A stretch of 64,000 bases of DNA, taken from Euphorbia lathyris (Eukaryota; Streptophyta; Magnoliopsida; Malpighiales; Euphorbiaceae). Both the position numbers and the translations under genes were made by a program. The stretch's first letter is position 1; each line of letters begins with the position of its first letter. The stretch spans positions 12,500,501-12,564,500 of the forward strand of contig NC_088916.1 in assembly GCF_963576675.1 (NCBI RefSeq). The letters are read 5' to 3'. This document shows, piece by piece, positions 33,690 to 44,822 of this stretch. Below the pieces are notes generated by a model that worked only from the letters and a program-made list of their open reading frames with translations, had not been told where the DNA came from and searched no databases.

Positions 33690-34290
33690 TGAGGTTATGC
33701 TTGGAGCTATGGTTTAACGCGGATGGATGTTGTCATAACCGAGGGAGCCATTTTATCTAGCTTCGAATATCTTGTCTCCGCATCCTTCAACATTTTGCTA
33801 ACATAATAGATGGAGAACTGCTGACCTTCTTCTTCTTGAATAACCACGGTGCACATAGCTTTATCCATGACAGATTGATACAAATGCAAGTCTCCCCTTC
33901 AGATTGGTCTGCTCATCAAGGGTGGTTCTGCTAGGAATTGTTTTATACCTTGATATGCTTGTTGACAATCTTTCTAGTACGATGATCTGCCCATTCAACC
34001 TCTGGATCTTTCTCACCCATAGTGGGGCTTTCATTTAGGCGCTCTTTTCATCTTTTTCCTCGCATGGCTTTTTACTTTATCTGGATTTGCTCTAACTCCT
34101 TTTTTGCTAATGACATAGTCAAGGAATTTTTCTAAAGTGACTCTGAATATACACTTCTCTGGATTGAGCTTTATTTTTCATGCTAGTGTTTGGCACTGGT
34201 TGCATTATTAGCAATTCCCTTGTACCTGTGGGTTAGCACTGAAAGAACTTCAAAAGTGGGGCATACCCTGTCCATTATTAAAAGATTGTG
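33690..34290 (-). pseudogene. Tat-like RT end and RNase H (nested element), displaced
   Basis: The minus strand encodes the C-terminal part of RT (LNPEKCIFRVTLEKFLDYV ... GVRANPDK) and then the start of RNase H (VVIQEEEGQQFSIYYVSKML). Several stops interrupt it. In an intact element this would lie downstream of protease and the RT start; here it is upstream of them, so the interior has been rearranged. Confidence 0.75.
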
Positions 34291-34299
34291 GTAAGGCAT

Positions 34300-36050
34300 A
34301 AAAGCTATATTCACTTACCTTGGGGATCAGTGGCTTGATCCACGGAACATACTTCATAGCAAAAGACTGTTTGCATTGGCCTTGTTCGCAAATATCATGT
34401 ATAATGCAATGTCTCTTTATGGAATTTTTAGTTCATCTTAGAATCAACTTAATAATTCCTTCACGTTGGTCCCTGACTCTAGAATGAACTTTAGTCAAAG
34501 GATAAAACCGAGTAAATATTATATGTCAAACAAATTCATAATAGAATTTTAATCGTGCTTGTTTTAATAATAATATCACGTATAACGGTCATAACCATAA
34601 AGATTGCTACTGCACATGAATATCATAATGAATTCTTAATAAATAACCATAATGAGAATGGTTTAAGAATAATGTCCTTTTGTATTTCAATGCGCATTAA
34701 TATCCAAGATAGCATATTTATTTTAAACGTCATAAAAGTTATGACATTCTATATTGGGTAAGATATCTTACATAGTTGCTATTTACTTGCAATTAATATT
34801 GTGCATCCATACATTAATGGCATTCAGAGATCATTAAAGCCTCATTTGAATGAGGTGTAATTAAAGAAAGGTAAGTGATGATTTAATAATATAGTTATAT
34901 ATAAAATTACTCTTATATCATTTTATTTGTACGAATAAAATAAAAGAGAAAGGGTAATTTTGGAAGAAAAATACATGTACCATGATTCTCCTCCAATTCA
35001 GGGTGTATGGAAAATTATCCAAAATTCATCCTCACATACCTTCATATACCATCATCCAAACAATCTCTAAGGAATTATCATGTATATCCTAAGAATTTTA
35101 CATAAATTAATGTTCTGATCCAAAACTGTGCACTATTTTGTAGTTAGCTCATGGTATGAAAGTTTTGTTTATCCAATTTGGTAATTCATCAGTCCATAAT
35201 GGCCTTAATAATTAGAGACAATTACATGATAATCACAAATAGATTCAATATGTTCAAGTCTCTTACGTTGGTAAAAGAAATTCTAACAATGTCAGATAAA
35301 CAGTTTTTATTATGAATAAACACATCCTTGTAAAAAAGGGAATGAAATAACTGTTTGACAAAACAATATTCAAAAATATGAATTTCTGATATTAAAAGTA
35401 CTATATATGAGAAAAGCCATACATAGATGGTGAATTGTACAAGAAAAATCAAATATGATTTTTTGTAATTTCATCTAATAGTTGTATGCATGTTCATCCA
35501 AAAGACTGGTCAGACCTAAATTATCTGTAATTACGCGAGCCTTTTATGATATCTTAATGTTAAGTGATAAAATCACCTTGAATGGATGAATTTTTTATAA
35601 AATTCCAAGATTACAGATCTTATACATGCATCTTGTACTAATTCAATGATAATGACATATTATACTCGTCATGCATAAAAATATAAGGCATATTGAGCAT
35701 GCAAGATTTAATGAAAGATTTGTGTCTATTACTTTATCTTTCACAATTTATTAGATTTATCATAATAACATGTAATGATATTCATAGCACTTTATAAGAG
35801 TGAGGGATCTCAATTTTCTTTAATTAAAAATGGAATAAGAAAGGGGAGGAAACTTATCTTTTTCATCATAAAGTTCCAGATTTAATGTAGAAAACTCTTT
35901 CCCACCAATATATGGAGAACTGTATCTTTGGATAGATTTGTTGTACTGATTGAGCCAAGGTTCGAGATTGTGATTTCTATTCCGTTGACTCCATTGTTTT
36001 GTTCTTTGTGAAACTCTATACAATCAAGATTTTGTGATCTTCTGTTTGTT
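34300..36050 (-). other. non-coding AT-rich 5' part of the nested element
   Basis: Gag would be expected here, but I see no gag domain or zinc knuckle. Short open frames just inside the primer site (35820-36050) resemble nothing I know. Confidence 0.4.
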
Positions 36051-36053
36051 AGA

Positions 36054-36073
36054 GATCCATGCTCACCGCACCA
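36054..36073 (-). other. primer binding site, tRNA-Phe
   Basis: On the minus strand, two bases inside the 5' LTR, TGGTGCGGTGAGC is followed after one mismatch by TGGATC. This is complementary to the 3' end of plant phenylalanine tRNA as I remember it (13 matches, one mismatch, six more). It fixes the element's orientation. Confidence 0.75.
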
Positions 36074-36075
36074 AT

Positions 36076-36859
36076 TGATAACTTGTGGAAAAATCCTTGA
36101 TCGGAGCACTTCCCTGTGAGGCGCCGTTGGGATCGGCCGGGGACACTCCGATGCCAAAGTCAGTAATATTTCTGAGAATAAACTGTAAGCACAAAAGTAG
36201 AGAATCAGTAAGTGTACCTCAATAGCTTGGGATGCAAGCTATTTATACTAATGTAGTTGTAACTCTTGGTAACTAGAAAGTCTCCATTAATGCCTCATTA
36301 ATTGCGGTTACTGATCTTATTCAAGTATGACCGTTAGCTTATTAATGGATGTTATGGAGATGTAGATGAACAGTCATGTCATTACTCATCTTTAATTGCT
36401 ATCAATTCTCCATTAATCCCAGCATTTATCCTTGAAACCCTCAGAGTTGGAGTATTCGAACAGTCAAGTCTTTATTCCCCTTTAATGACTATTAATTGCC
36501 ATTTAATTGTATTTATTCTCATTCATGGATGGTAATAAAGGCGCCTTTTGGTATTCTTAGATCCGTCAAGGCGTATGTACGCTCTCCTTGGAAACAATGG
36601 CGGGTCTCCATTACTCGTTCTCATCGAGCGTATCTCGTTATGGCGTATCTCGCCATGGTCCCCGTGGTGTGGCATAATGCTAGAAACTCCTTCATTTTCT
36701 TCATTATTTATATATTCACCCTACATTAATCCTGCAATAATTGTCATTAATTCCATATTAATCATGCATAAATATCTCTTTTAGAAAGAATAATGGTTTG
36801 CCATTATTTCTATTAATTTTCCCTTATTCCTTATTCAAGAATAATTTGGGTTGTTATCA
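36076..36859 (-). repeat. 5' LTR of the nested Tat-like element
   Basis: 784 bp with TGATAAC/GTTATCA ends. The R-U5 part carries the GGACACTCCGATGCCAAAGT phrase shared by related LTRs. The segment near 36240 (GCAAGCTATTTATAC) matches the outer LTR around its TATA box at about 38449. Confidence 0.9.
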
Positions 36860-36864
36860 GTAAT

Positions 36865-37805
36865 CTCAGCCCCCACTCGGTGGACCAAGGGAATGTCATT
36901 CATCATGAATTCCAGAGCATCGGCGTATGTCCAGAAATCTGTTTTGACGCTCTTCATAAGATTCGCCACTTTTTCATCGCTATCCGTCAGTATACGCAAA
37001 TCTCCAGCCATATGTTGAGGTTTGGTGTTCCAATTTAATGGGAATCCAAGAGATTCGCCCTCTTTCACTTTAACAAAGAAAATTTTTTCATCCCAGAGAT
37101 GGACGTTCGACATCTTATCACAAAAAGGCGAATAACCTTGGAATTTGATAAAAGTGAAGAAAGATTCGGTTTGACGCTTCGAAGGTTTGTGAAGAGATCA
37201 GAAGACACGGGGATTACAGACGACCCCTAGATTCGAAGCTAGAAAACAATCTAGAGCAATGTCCAACCAGCTATTTGGATGCAGCTGGCAGACAGTGATA
37301 CCAAAGAACTCCAAAATATCCCTCATCATTTTAGGAAGAGGAAGGAGGAATCCCCTCTCCACATGGCTCCTATATACGGACAGGTATCCTATAGGAGGAC
37401 AGGCGGGTCGCTGGTGAGCAGCTGCCAATTCAGTCTCATAATCTTTAATCCACGGATAGCGATCCGCCAAATCGGCAAGATCCGCGACACTCATATGAGA
37501 CGGAGTGATCTCCGAACGAGGCTTCTTTTTCCTAACCGGAGTCGAAGGGGAAGCCTCCATTCCAGAAAAACTTCTAGGGTCTATCACCGAAGCAATATGA
37601 GTTACAGTGAGGAAGGGTTCTAGATTTCAATTGAATGGGGGTGACGATTTCTACACTCCCTCACTGTATTACGTAACTCCAACAAATCACAACTAGAGGT
37701 ACTCTCGGACGAACTCGAGTTCTCGGAAGAAGACCAACTAAATGAGGGCTCAGAGGGGGAAGTCAAATCAAAGAGTTCGGAGGTAGAACCAGAGGAAGAA
37801 CTCAT
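36865..37805 (-). pseudogene. antisense Tat-element gene, 5' part (Transposase_28-like domain)
   Basis: The main frame runs from 37587 downwards: a basic N-terminus (VRKKKPRSEITPSH), then the conserved block YRSHVERGFLLPLPKM-MRDILEFFGI-QLHPNSW, characteristic of the plant family called 'putative gypsy type transposon' (Pfam Transposase_28, named from memory). A TGA at 37200-37198 interrupts it, replacing an expected Trp; the same frame continues with HLWDEKIFFVKV to the insertion point at 36864. A serine-rich frame at 37805-37620 may be the true N-terminus in another frame. Function unknown; it is transposon cargo. Confidence 0.7.
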
Positions 37806-38122
37806 AAAAACTCAGAAGACAACAAAAACAGAACAAGGAGGGCGACTTACATGGAAAATCAGAAGCTCCAGGAAAATCTTGACACAGGAAAAGCTCTGGA
37901 AGAACACAAGCCAAAAATCGAAGGAATTTTAGTAAAAGAGGAAGAAAGAGGAAGGAAGAGCTTTGAAAAGGCACTGTCACTTACCTCGAGCGGAGTGTTT
38001 CCGACACCTGTCAATTGATGAATGGTCTGGATCAAAGCAGCTATCAATGTGCTGCCTATTGACGGCACGCCAGGAAAACTAAAAGCCCTAAAGGACTTTA
38101 GTAGCACTTTGGGGGGGGCTTT

Positions 38123-38633
38123 TGATAACATCGGGATATTATCCACGGGACTAAAGAGGATATTAACCAAAACGACCGCGTATTCGGAGGACTGGGAAAG
38201 CTATAGCGTATAGAGCAAGCCGTCAAGGTGGCAGATCACATAAATTCCTCCACACGCCATCCGTAGTCAAACCTATGGGAGACTCGCCATCATACCTCGA
38301 TCCGCCCATCGAACGGCTGAGCCGATTCCCAATAAAGGAAATTAATACTCCATTAATAAGCTAACGGTCATACTTGAATGAGATCAGTAACCACCATTAA
38401 TGAAGTATTAATGGAGACTTTCTAGTTACCGAAGGTTACAACTATACGACTATAAATAGCTTGCATCCCAAGCTATTGAGGTACACATTCACGCTCTCCT
38501 AAAACCCTACTTAGTCATTACATTTTATTCCGATTACAATATACTGACTTTGGCATCGGAGCTTCCCCCCGTCGAACCCAACGACGCCCCCCACAGGGAA
38601 GGAATCCAGTAGAAAGTTCATCACCAGGTATCA
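38123..38633 (+). repeat. 3' LTR of the outer Tat-like element
   Basis: Starts TGATAAC directly after the polypurine tract and probably ends GGTATCA. The interior is a diverged reverse complement of the nested element's LTRs (GCTAACGGTCATACTTGAAT, GCTTGCATCCCAAGCTATTG), so the two elements are relatives in opposite orientation. A TATA box (CTATAAATAG) lies at about 38449-38458. It is shorter than the nested LTRs (about 511 bp). Confidence 0.75.
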
Positions 38634-39640
38634 CCTAGTTAGATAGAATTAGGTTATTCAATAAGAGTTATATTCGGAATAATACTCTTATATTATTATC
38701 TACTACTATATCTAAATATAAAGATAATAATAACTTATAAACCTCCTAACTTATTTATCCAATAATTAATTTAATCCAAAATCATAATCTAATTATAATT
38801 GTCCGAAATTAAATTAATTCCTTATGTGTCCCTACACATAAAATTGCCCCCTCCTCAATTGGGCCTTAGTGGACTCAGTTGGGCTTCCGTCAATTAATTA
38901 ACATCTGTTTCTCTTTTGGGTTTTCCAAGTCTTATGTGTGACCCATTAATTAGGTTCTTATTGCTTCTAGCCGTATACAGCCATTAAATTAATTTCTCAA
39001 AATTACATTCAATCTTTGTATAACGGAATGAGTACGCGAACTGTGATTAGCAGATCTGAAACATGCCCCCAGAGCTATAAGAAGACAGGTTGATTCCGTC
39101 GTTGACCTTTCCGTATTAGTTACAGTATAATTCGATCCTTTATCAACTACATCCTTGAACAGAATCTTATGACTATGGATTATGTCAAGTCACATATAGC
39201 GAGACGTTCGTTTTACTTGTACAGGCCGAGTTAACTCCGAATAGATAGGTTAAGTGAAATCTCAATTTCAAGTCTTAAGCTATCACCTTGCAAGGATCTA
39301 GAGTCAAGTCTTCCACAAGCGATCCTTTGACGTATCTCCCATTTATCAGGCTTGACAAATGCTCAATCCAATGTTAACTACCCTGCAATTACTTCCTATG
39401 ATACCCAACGTCTGTCGAACACACCCCAGAGTCATCCCTGTTATGGATCGTGTTAGAACATGATCAAAGCATCACATTCCATAATCCAGATTCACTAATT
39501 AACATCCTTTTGAGTCTGAGGATTACTTATACCTATTAATACCAATGAGATGAACAGGTGACAAGGATAAATCTACCCATCATGTTATCTCAAGTCGACG
39601 CATAATCCAGAATCACTAATTAACATTCCTTATTATAGTT
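38634..39640. repeat. family X LTR-like repeat, copy 1 (left end missing)
   Basis: Matches copy 3 (43061-45880) from CCTAGTTAGATAGAATTAGG through GGAATGAGTACGCGAACTGT to CATGTTATCTCAAGTCGA, without the Helitron of copy 3. The left end is cut exactly at the LTR of the Tat-like element, consistent with that element having inserted here. The right end repeats an internal phrase (ATAATCCAGAATCACTAATT). Confidence 0.7.
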
Positions 39641-39864
39641 ATTGATATGTACTAATAATAAGGAAAATAATACTAAGTATAGTACACTTTTAGCTCAAAA
39701 TAGTTTTTACATAATAAGTTTACCCAAAATAACCCCAAATGTACATCTTAATACTAATACCAAAATAATATCTAATAACCCAAAAATATTTATTAATTAG
39801 TTATCTCAAATGCCCAAACAAATAATTTCTCAAAACAATAATTAATATAGCCTAAATAAACAAA

Positions 39865-39906
<42 letters not shown>

Positions 39907-39910
39907 TTTT
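39641..39910. repeat. AT-rich stretch with (TA)n microsatellite
   Basis: About 16 TA units at 39868-39899. Nothing else recognised. Confidence 0.6.
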
Positions 39911-40936
39911 GGGTTAATTACAAAAAACTACCCTGTGGTTTGGCCGATTTGCGATGTGGTACCTGTGGTATTTTTTGTTACAAACAGGTACTTGTGGTTG
40001 ACACCGTTACCAAAATCAAGGAAATGGAAAATTGACTGTTAAATTACAGGGGTATTTTCGGAAACAGATTTTTTTTTACTTTTTTTGACTTTTTTGTTGA
40101 CTTCTCTCTCCTTCATCTCTCTCTCTCCTCCTTCTCTCTTCATCTTCCTCCTCCTTTGTATCGATTTTCTGTCTCTTTTCTTTTCTTCTTCCATTTCACT
40201 CCTTTTTTTTAATTTATTCTTATACACACCATAACTACTCCTGATTGCTAAACAAAGCAATGAATTGAAAAGGGTTTTCTTTTATTATAATTGGGTTTTC
40301 TTTTATTTAATTGGGTTTTCATCTTCACATTCCGTATATGTCTGTGCAGCTAATGACCCTCTGTTTCTATCTCTCCGCCTCCTCCTCACCATATAGTTGC
40401 CCTTCTTTCTTTCTCTTTCTTCTTCTTCTCTCTTTTGCCTATGACTCTCCCCTTCTCTCATTACACTTCCCAATCCTTTTCTCCTCTTTTCTTTTCCTTC
40501 TACTCCGCCTGTCGGAAACTTCCCCGACAACAAAATACCCATTCAAGATAGTCGGACCTTGATGTAAATTCCAGAATTCTAGAAAATTCCAGAATTCTGG
40601 AATTTCTAGAATTCTATAAATTTCCCGGAAAAAAAAGAGAAAATAGGAGGAGGAGAAGAAGAAAAGAAAAGGAAGAAGAAGAAGAAAAGAAAAGAAAGGA
40701 GAAGAAGAGGAATGGAGAAGAAGAAGATAAAGAAGAAGTGAGAAAGAAAAAAGAAGAGGTGAGAAAGAAGAAAAGAAAGAACAATCGATACAAAGAGAGA
40801 AGGAGATAGAAGAAAAAAATTAAAAAAAAATAAAAAATTCTTATTTCCTAAAATACCCCTATGCCACATCAGCAATTTGACAGAATTTTTTCCGTTTCCT
40901 TGATTTTGGTAACGGTGTCAACCACGAGTACCTGTT
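39911..40936. mobile_element. inverted-repeat element 'E', right end truncated
   Basis: The left arm starts GGGTTAATTACAAAAAACTA and contains GGTACTTGTGGTTGACACCG and GTTACCAAAATCAAGG. Its reverse complement forms the right arm up to GTACCTGTT at 40936, where family X copy 2 begins. The interior is strongly CT-rich on the left and GA-rich on the right and can fold on itself. No coding sequence. Confidence 0.7.
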
Positions 40937-41316
40937 TGATAAACTATCTACCGTTGCAAGCGATGTTCCCTCAACTCTAGATCCGAGTTCACGAGCACAA
41001 AATAAAAACACAAATCAAAGGATATTAGAACTCAACCAAGTAATAGCAATCAAGATAGATTGCCTCTAATTAATCAAAACTTAAATCAAGGAATAAAAGA
41101 AAGAGATGAAAATCAATTGATTCGGAAGCAAGCGGTGACAATCGATCCACAACTATTGGGGGTCGAAATATGCACTCTCCGGGATAGGGTAGCATGGCCG
41201 AAATTCTCATCAAGAGGGGGTTTATATAGCCTCTTGTATCTAAACCCTAGTTAGATAGAATTAGGTTATTGAATAAGAGTTATATTCAGAATAATACTCT
41301 TCTATTATTATCTACA
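40937..41316. repeat. family X LTR-like repeat, copy 2 (first part only)
   Basis: Near-identical to 43061-43438: TGATAAACTATCTACCGTTG start, GATCCGAGTTCACGAGCAC, a GGTTTATATAGCC TATA-like site at about 41219, ending ATTATTATCTAC. The remainder of the repeat is missing. Confidence 0.8.
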
Positions 41317-41958
41317 AACGAGCGTTGGGAGACACCTAACGAAAGTTGGGCAATCACCCGATGAGCATTGGGCTGTCATGCAACGAGCGTTGGGCGATGC
41401 CGTTTGGTGGCACCCAACGAATGTCGGGCACGCATCAAATGCCCATCGGACGAGTGTTTGATGGGCCGAGTGCCGCGTCCGGCATTTGCGGGACAATGCT
41501 CACCTGTTGGGAGCGACGCTCGCCGTCCGCTAATCGACGTCCGACCTCCAGGGCCTCCCCATCTATCGATAAATCGATGGACGTACCCGACATCATCTGG
41601 GAGATACCGAATTTGCTAGTGGGACTTGCAAATGTCGGCTCTCCGAGATTTTTCTTGATTTTTAAATTTTAAAATTAATAGAATCCATCGCTTTAGCCGT
41701 TTATCATGGGTTTTCGTCACAGGTCCTCCGACTCGGTGTCTACAGTTGCACCTACTCTCCTATTTTGACAGTGATGTGTGTGCTTTTTCGAAAACTTTTT
41801 CGTGAATACAACACATGCAAGGCAAAACATATTAAAGTAAAAGACACATATAGAGCGGGAGGGGAAATACCTGATCTGCACGCCGCATGCGCTTGCCTCG
41901 TCCCCGGTCTCTACATCGGTTGTAAGCGTTGATCTCCCGATGCGATTCCTTGTCATAG

Positions 41959-42392
41959 GTCTCTAAATCGACCATTCGACCCTAGTCTCTACATCGACCG
42001 TATGCGTATATCCTTCTCATGTGTCTAAATCGACCATTCGACCCTAGTCTCTACATCGACCACAGGCGAATATCTTTCTTAGGTCTCTAAATCGACCATT
42101 CGACCCTAGTCTCTACATCGACCGTAGGCGAATATCTTTCTTAGGTCTCTAAATCGACCATTCGACCCTAGTCTCTACATCGACTGCAGGTGAATATCTT
42201 TCTTAGGTCTCTAAATTGACCATTCGACCCTAGTCTCTACATAGACGACAGGCGAATATCTTTCTTAGGTCTCTAAATCGACCATTCGACCCTAGTCTCT
42301 ACATCGACCGCATGCGAATATCTTTCTTAGGTCTCAAAATCGACCATTCTCCTTGTTTGTTTCATTTTTAGTCTCTAAATCGACCGTAAAGC
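41959..42392. repeat. 62-bp minisatellite
   Basis: Units start at 41959, 42021, 42083, 42145, 42207, 42269 and 42331, an exact 62-bp period. Each unit consists of GTCTCTAAATCGACCATTCG and a half-related GTCTCTACATCGACCG segment. A partial unit follows at about 42371. Confidence 0.95.
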
Positions 42393-42754
42393 GAATGATT
42401 TCTTGGGCGATTTCAGATTTTGACCCGCCGTCGTTTGTATTTTGACTGGAGTTACTATTTCATATACTGAAATTATTGACCAGAGTTACCTTAGGATTTT
42501 GTCCGGAGCCCTTTTGGGTCGAAAATTATTTTTTCGTTGACTGTCGTTTGTGTTTTGACTAGCGCCACTGTTATGTAAATTTTCACTGTCGTCTGGAGTC
42601 GGCTCCCTTGATAACAATCACTGTTTAGCATAAATCTCAGGCTGAAACGAACTGCAGATTGGAGATTTGTGCACCTGGTAATTATTTATTTACTTTTTGC
42701 ATTTATGTCACATCGTACTTTTTCTTTTATTACTAAATTGCCATTTTTTACCCT

Positions 42755-42761
42755 TATAAAA
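42755..42761 (+). promoter_or_regulatory. candidate TATA box with CT-rich leader
   Basis: TATAAAA, followed after about 35 bp by a CT-rich leader (TTCTTCTTCTCTCTCTC) and an ATG at 42843 in good context (TTAGCGATGGCGGCG). This looks like a plant core promoter and 5' UTR; expression is not shown. Confidence 0.4.
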
Positions 42762-42842
42762 GGGTGGAGGGGGTTCATTTTAACCCCACACCTTCTCTCG
42801 CTTCTTCTTCTCTCTCTCTTACTAACATTTGAGTTCTTAGCG

Positions 42843-42956
42843 ATGGCGGCGAGGAATTACGACGGTACGAGGGGCATGAAGATGGCATTTGAGCATCTAC
42901 TAAACATTACTCCTTTTCATGATCCGGACTCTCACCTTAGTAGTGAAGGAAAATAG
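42843..42956 (+). CDS. short hypothetical ORF downstream of the candidate promoter
   Basis: 37 codons beginning MAARNYDGTRGMKM and ending HLSSEGK before TAG. I recognise no domain, and the downstream sequence is soon cut by family X copy 3. It may be the first exon of a lost element or host gene. Confidence 0.2.
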   Translation: MAARNYDGTRGMKMAFEHLLNITPFHDPDSHLSSEGK

Positions 42957-43060
42957 GCAAACGTTTGGCAGCGGAAATATTAAAAATTTAACCTATTTCC
43001 TTTAAACCAAGACCCGTTAATTGTTATTTCATATAAAGAGGGATAGAAGGAAATACCTTT

Positions 43061-44772
43061 TGATAAACTATCTACCGTTGCAAGCGATGTGCCCTCAACT
43101 CTAGATCCGAGTTCACGAGCACAAAACAAAAACACAAATCAAAGGATATTAGAACTCAACCAAGTAATAGCAATCAAGATAGATTGCCTCTAATTAATCA
43201 AAACTTAAATCAAGGAATAAAAGAAAGAGATGAAAATCAATTGATTCGGAAGCAAGCGGTGACAATCGATCCACAACTGTTGGGGGTCGAAATATGCACT
43301 CTCCGGGATAGGGTAGCATGGCCGAAATTCTCAGCAAGAGGGGGTTTATATAGCCTCTTGTATCTAAACCCTAGTTAGATAGAATTAGGTTATTGAATAA
43401 GAGTTATATTCAGAATAATACTCTTCTATTATTATCTACTACTATATCTAAATATAAAGATAATAATAACTTATTAAATAGGATAATAACTAGTTTTTGA
43501 CCCGTGCGATGCACGGATTCATCTTAATATATAAATATTAACAAAAATATAATCTAATAATTACAATTAATGATATCAATGTGCTATATAAATTAAATAT
43601 TATTATTTTATTTTCACATTTAATTTAAATAATCTTTTATAGATAAATATAATAATATAATTAAAATTAATATATTATATATTATATTTTTATTAGTAAA
43701 AAAGGAGGAAGTGACACATCAGCTCAATCGTTACTGTTTTATATTATATATATATATATGCAGAGAATTAGAGAGATTTTATGGATTAATTTAAATTCTA
43801 TAGAACTCTTAGATATAGTTCGGATAAAATAATCGTTTTATAGATAAATATAATAATATAATGAAAATTAAAATATTATAAATTATATTATATTTTTTAT
43901 CAGTAAAAAAGAAAGAAGTGACACCTCAGCTCCATCGTTACTGTTTTATATTATATATAGATATAGATATGCAGAGAATTAGAGAGATTTTAGGGATTAA
44001 TTTAGATTATGTAGAACTTTTAGATATAGATATGCAGAGAATTAGAGAGATTTTAGGGAGTAATTTAAATTCTAAAGAACTCTTAAATATAGTACGGATA
44101 AAATAATCTTTTTATAGATAAATATAATAAGATAACTAAAATTAAAATATTATATATTATATTATGTTTTTTATCAGTAAAAAGGAGAAAGTGACACCTC
44201 AACTCTATCGTTACTATTTTATTATATATATATATGTATGTATATATATATATAGAGAGAGAGAATTAGAGAAATTTTAGGGATTAATTTAGATTCTGTA
44301 GAACTTTTAGATATAGATTGTAGAGAATTATAGAGATTTTAGGGATTAATTTAAATTCTGTAGAACTCTTACATATAGTACGGATAAAATAATCTTTTTA
44401 TAGATAAATATAATAATATAATAAAAATAAAAATATTATATATTATATTATGTTTTTTATCAGTAAAAAATGAGGAAGTGACATCTCAACTCCATCGTTA
44501 CTGTTTTATATTATATATAGATATGCAGAGAATTAGAGAGATTTTAGGGATTAATTTAGATTCTGTAGAACTTTTAGATATAGATATGCAGAGAATTAGA
44601 GAGATTTTAAGGATTAATTTAAATTATGTAGAACTCTTATAGTACGGATAAAATAATCTTTTTATAGATAAATATAATAATATAATTAAAATTAATATAT
44701 TATATTATATATTTTATTATATATTTTATCAGTAAAAAAGGAGGAAGTGACATCTCAGCTCCATCGTTATTG

Positions 44773-44822
<50 letters not shown>

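Larger units (their letters stand above)
30085..36859 (-). mobile_element. complete Tat-like LTR retrotransposon, reverse strand, non-autonomous
   Basis: Two LTRs starting TGATAAC and ending GTTATCA are bracketed by the 5-bp target duplication GTAAT (30080-30084 and 36860-36864). The primer site and polypurine tract show the element reads right to left. It inserted in the antisense gene of the surrounding Tat element. The LTRs differ at about eight bases in 784 plus one 15-bp unit, so it is fairly recent. The interior has only scrambled pol fragments and long non-coding stretches, so it must have been mobilised by proteins of another copy. Confidence 0.9.
28912..38633 (+). mobile_element. 3' portion of a Tat-like gypsy element with an antisense gene, interrupted by a nested element
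   Basis: On the plus strand the right end has a polypurine tract (GGGGGGGGCTTT, 38111-38122) followed by an LTR starting TGATAAC. Upstream of it, on the opposite strand, lies a multi-exon gene of the kind found between pol and the 3' LTR in some Tat-lineage elements (Grande of maize is the known example). The nested element at 30085-36859 splits that gene. The left part, including pol, was lost at the junction with the MITE at 28911. The five bases after the right LTR, CCTAG, coincide with an internal site of family X. Confidence 0.65.
41317..43060. other. GC-richer segment between two family X copies
   Basis: It begins with repeated (A)ACGAGCGTTGGG/CCAACGA phrases (41317-41420), followed by the 62-bp minisatellite, then about 350 bp of non-coding sequence and a TATA box with a short ORF. 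No retrotransposon protein is recognisable. Its position between two copies of the same LTR-like repeat suggests the interior of a large non-autonomous (LARD-type) element, but no primer site or polypurine tract was found. Confidence 0.4.

Noticed and set aside
40039..40875. Lys/Glu/Arg-rich and Phe/Leu/Ser-rich frames
   Set aside because: Produced by the CT-rich and GA-rich arms of inverted-repeat element E; low complexity only.
41060..41254. 64-codon frame that recurs at 43184-43378 with nearly identical sequence
   Set aside because: The conservation comes from the two copies of family X being nearly identical DNA; no domain or coding signature.
41308..41672. Overlapping open frames in the GC-richer segment
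   Set aside because: Cys/Arg-rich shadows on both strands of a short repeat-containing stretch; no recognisable protein.
41959..42392. Regularly spaced repeats that could look like a CRISPR array
   Set aside because: There are no unique spacers: the whole 62 bp repeats, and the context is a plant genome.
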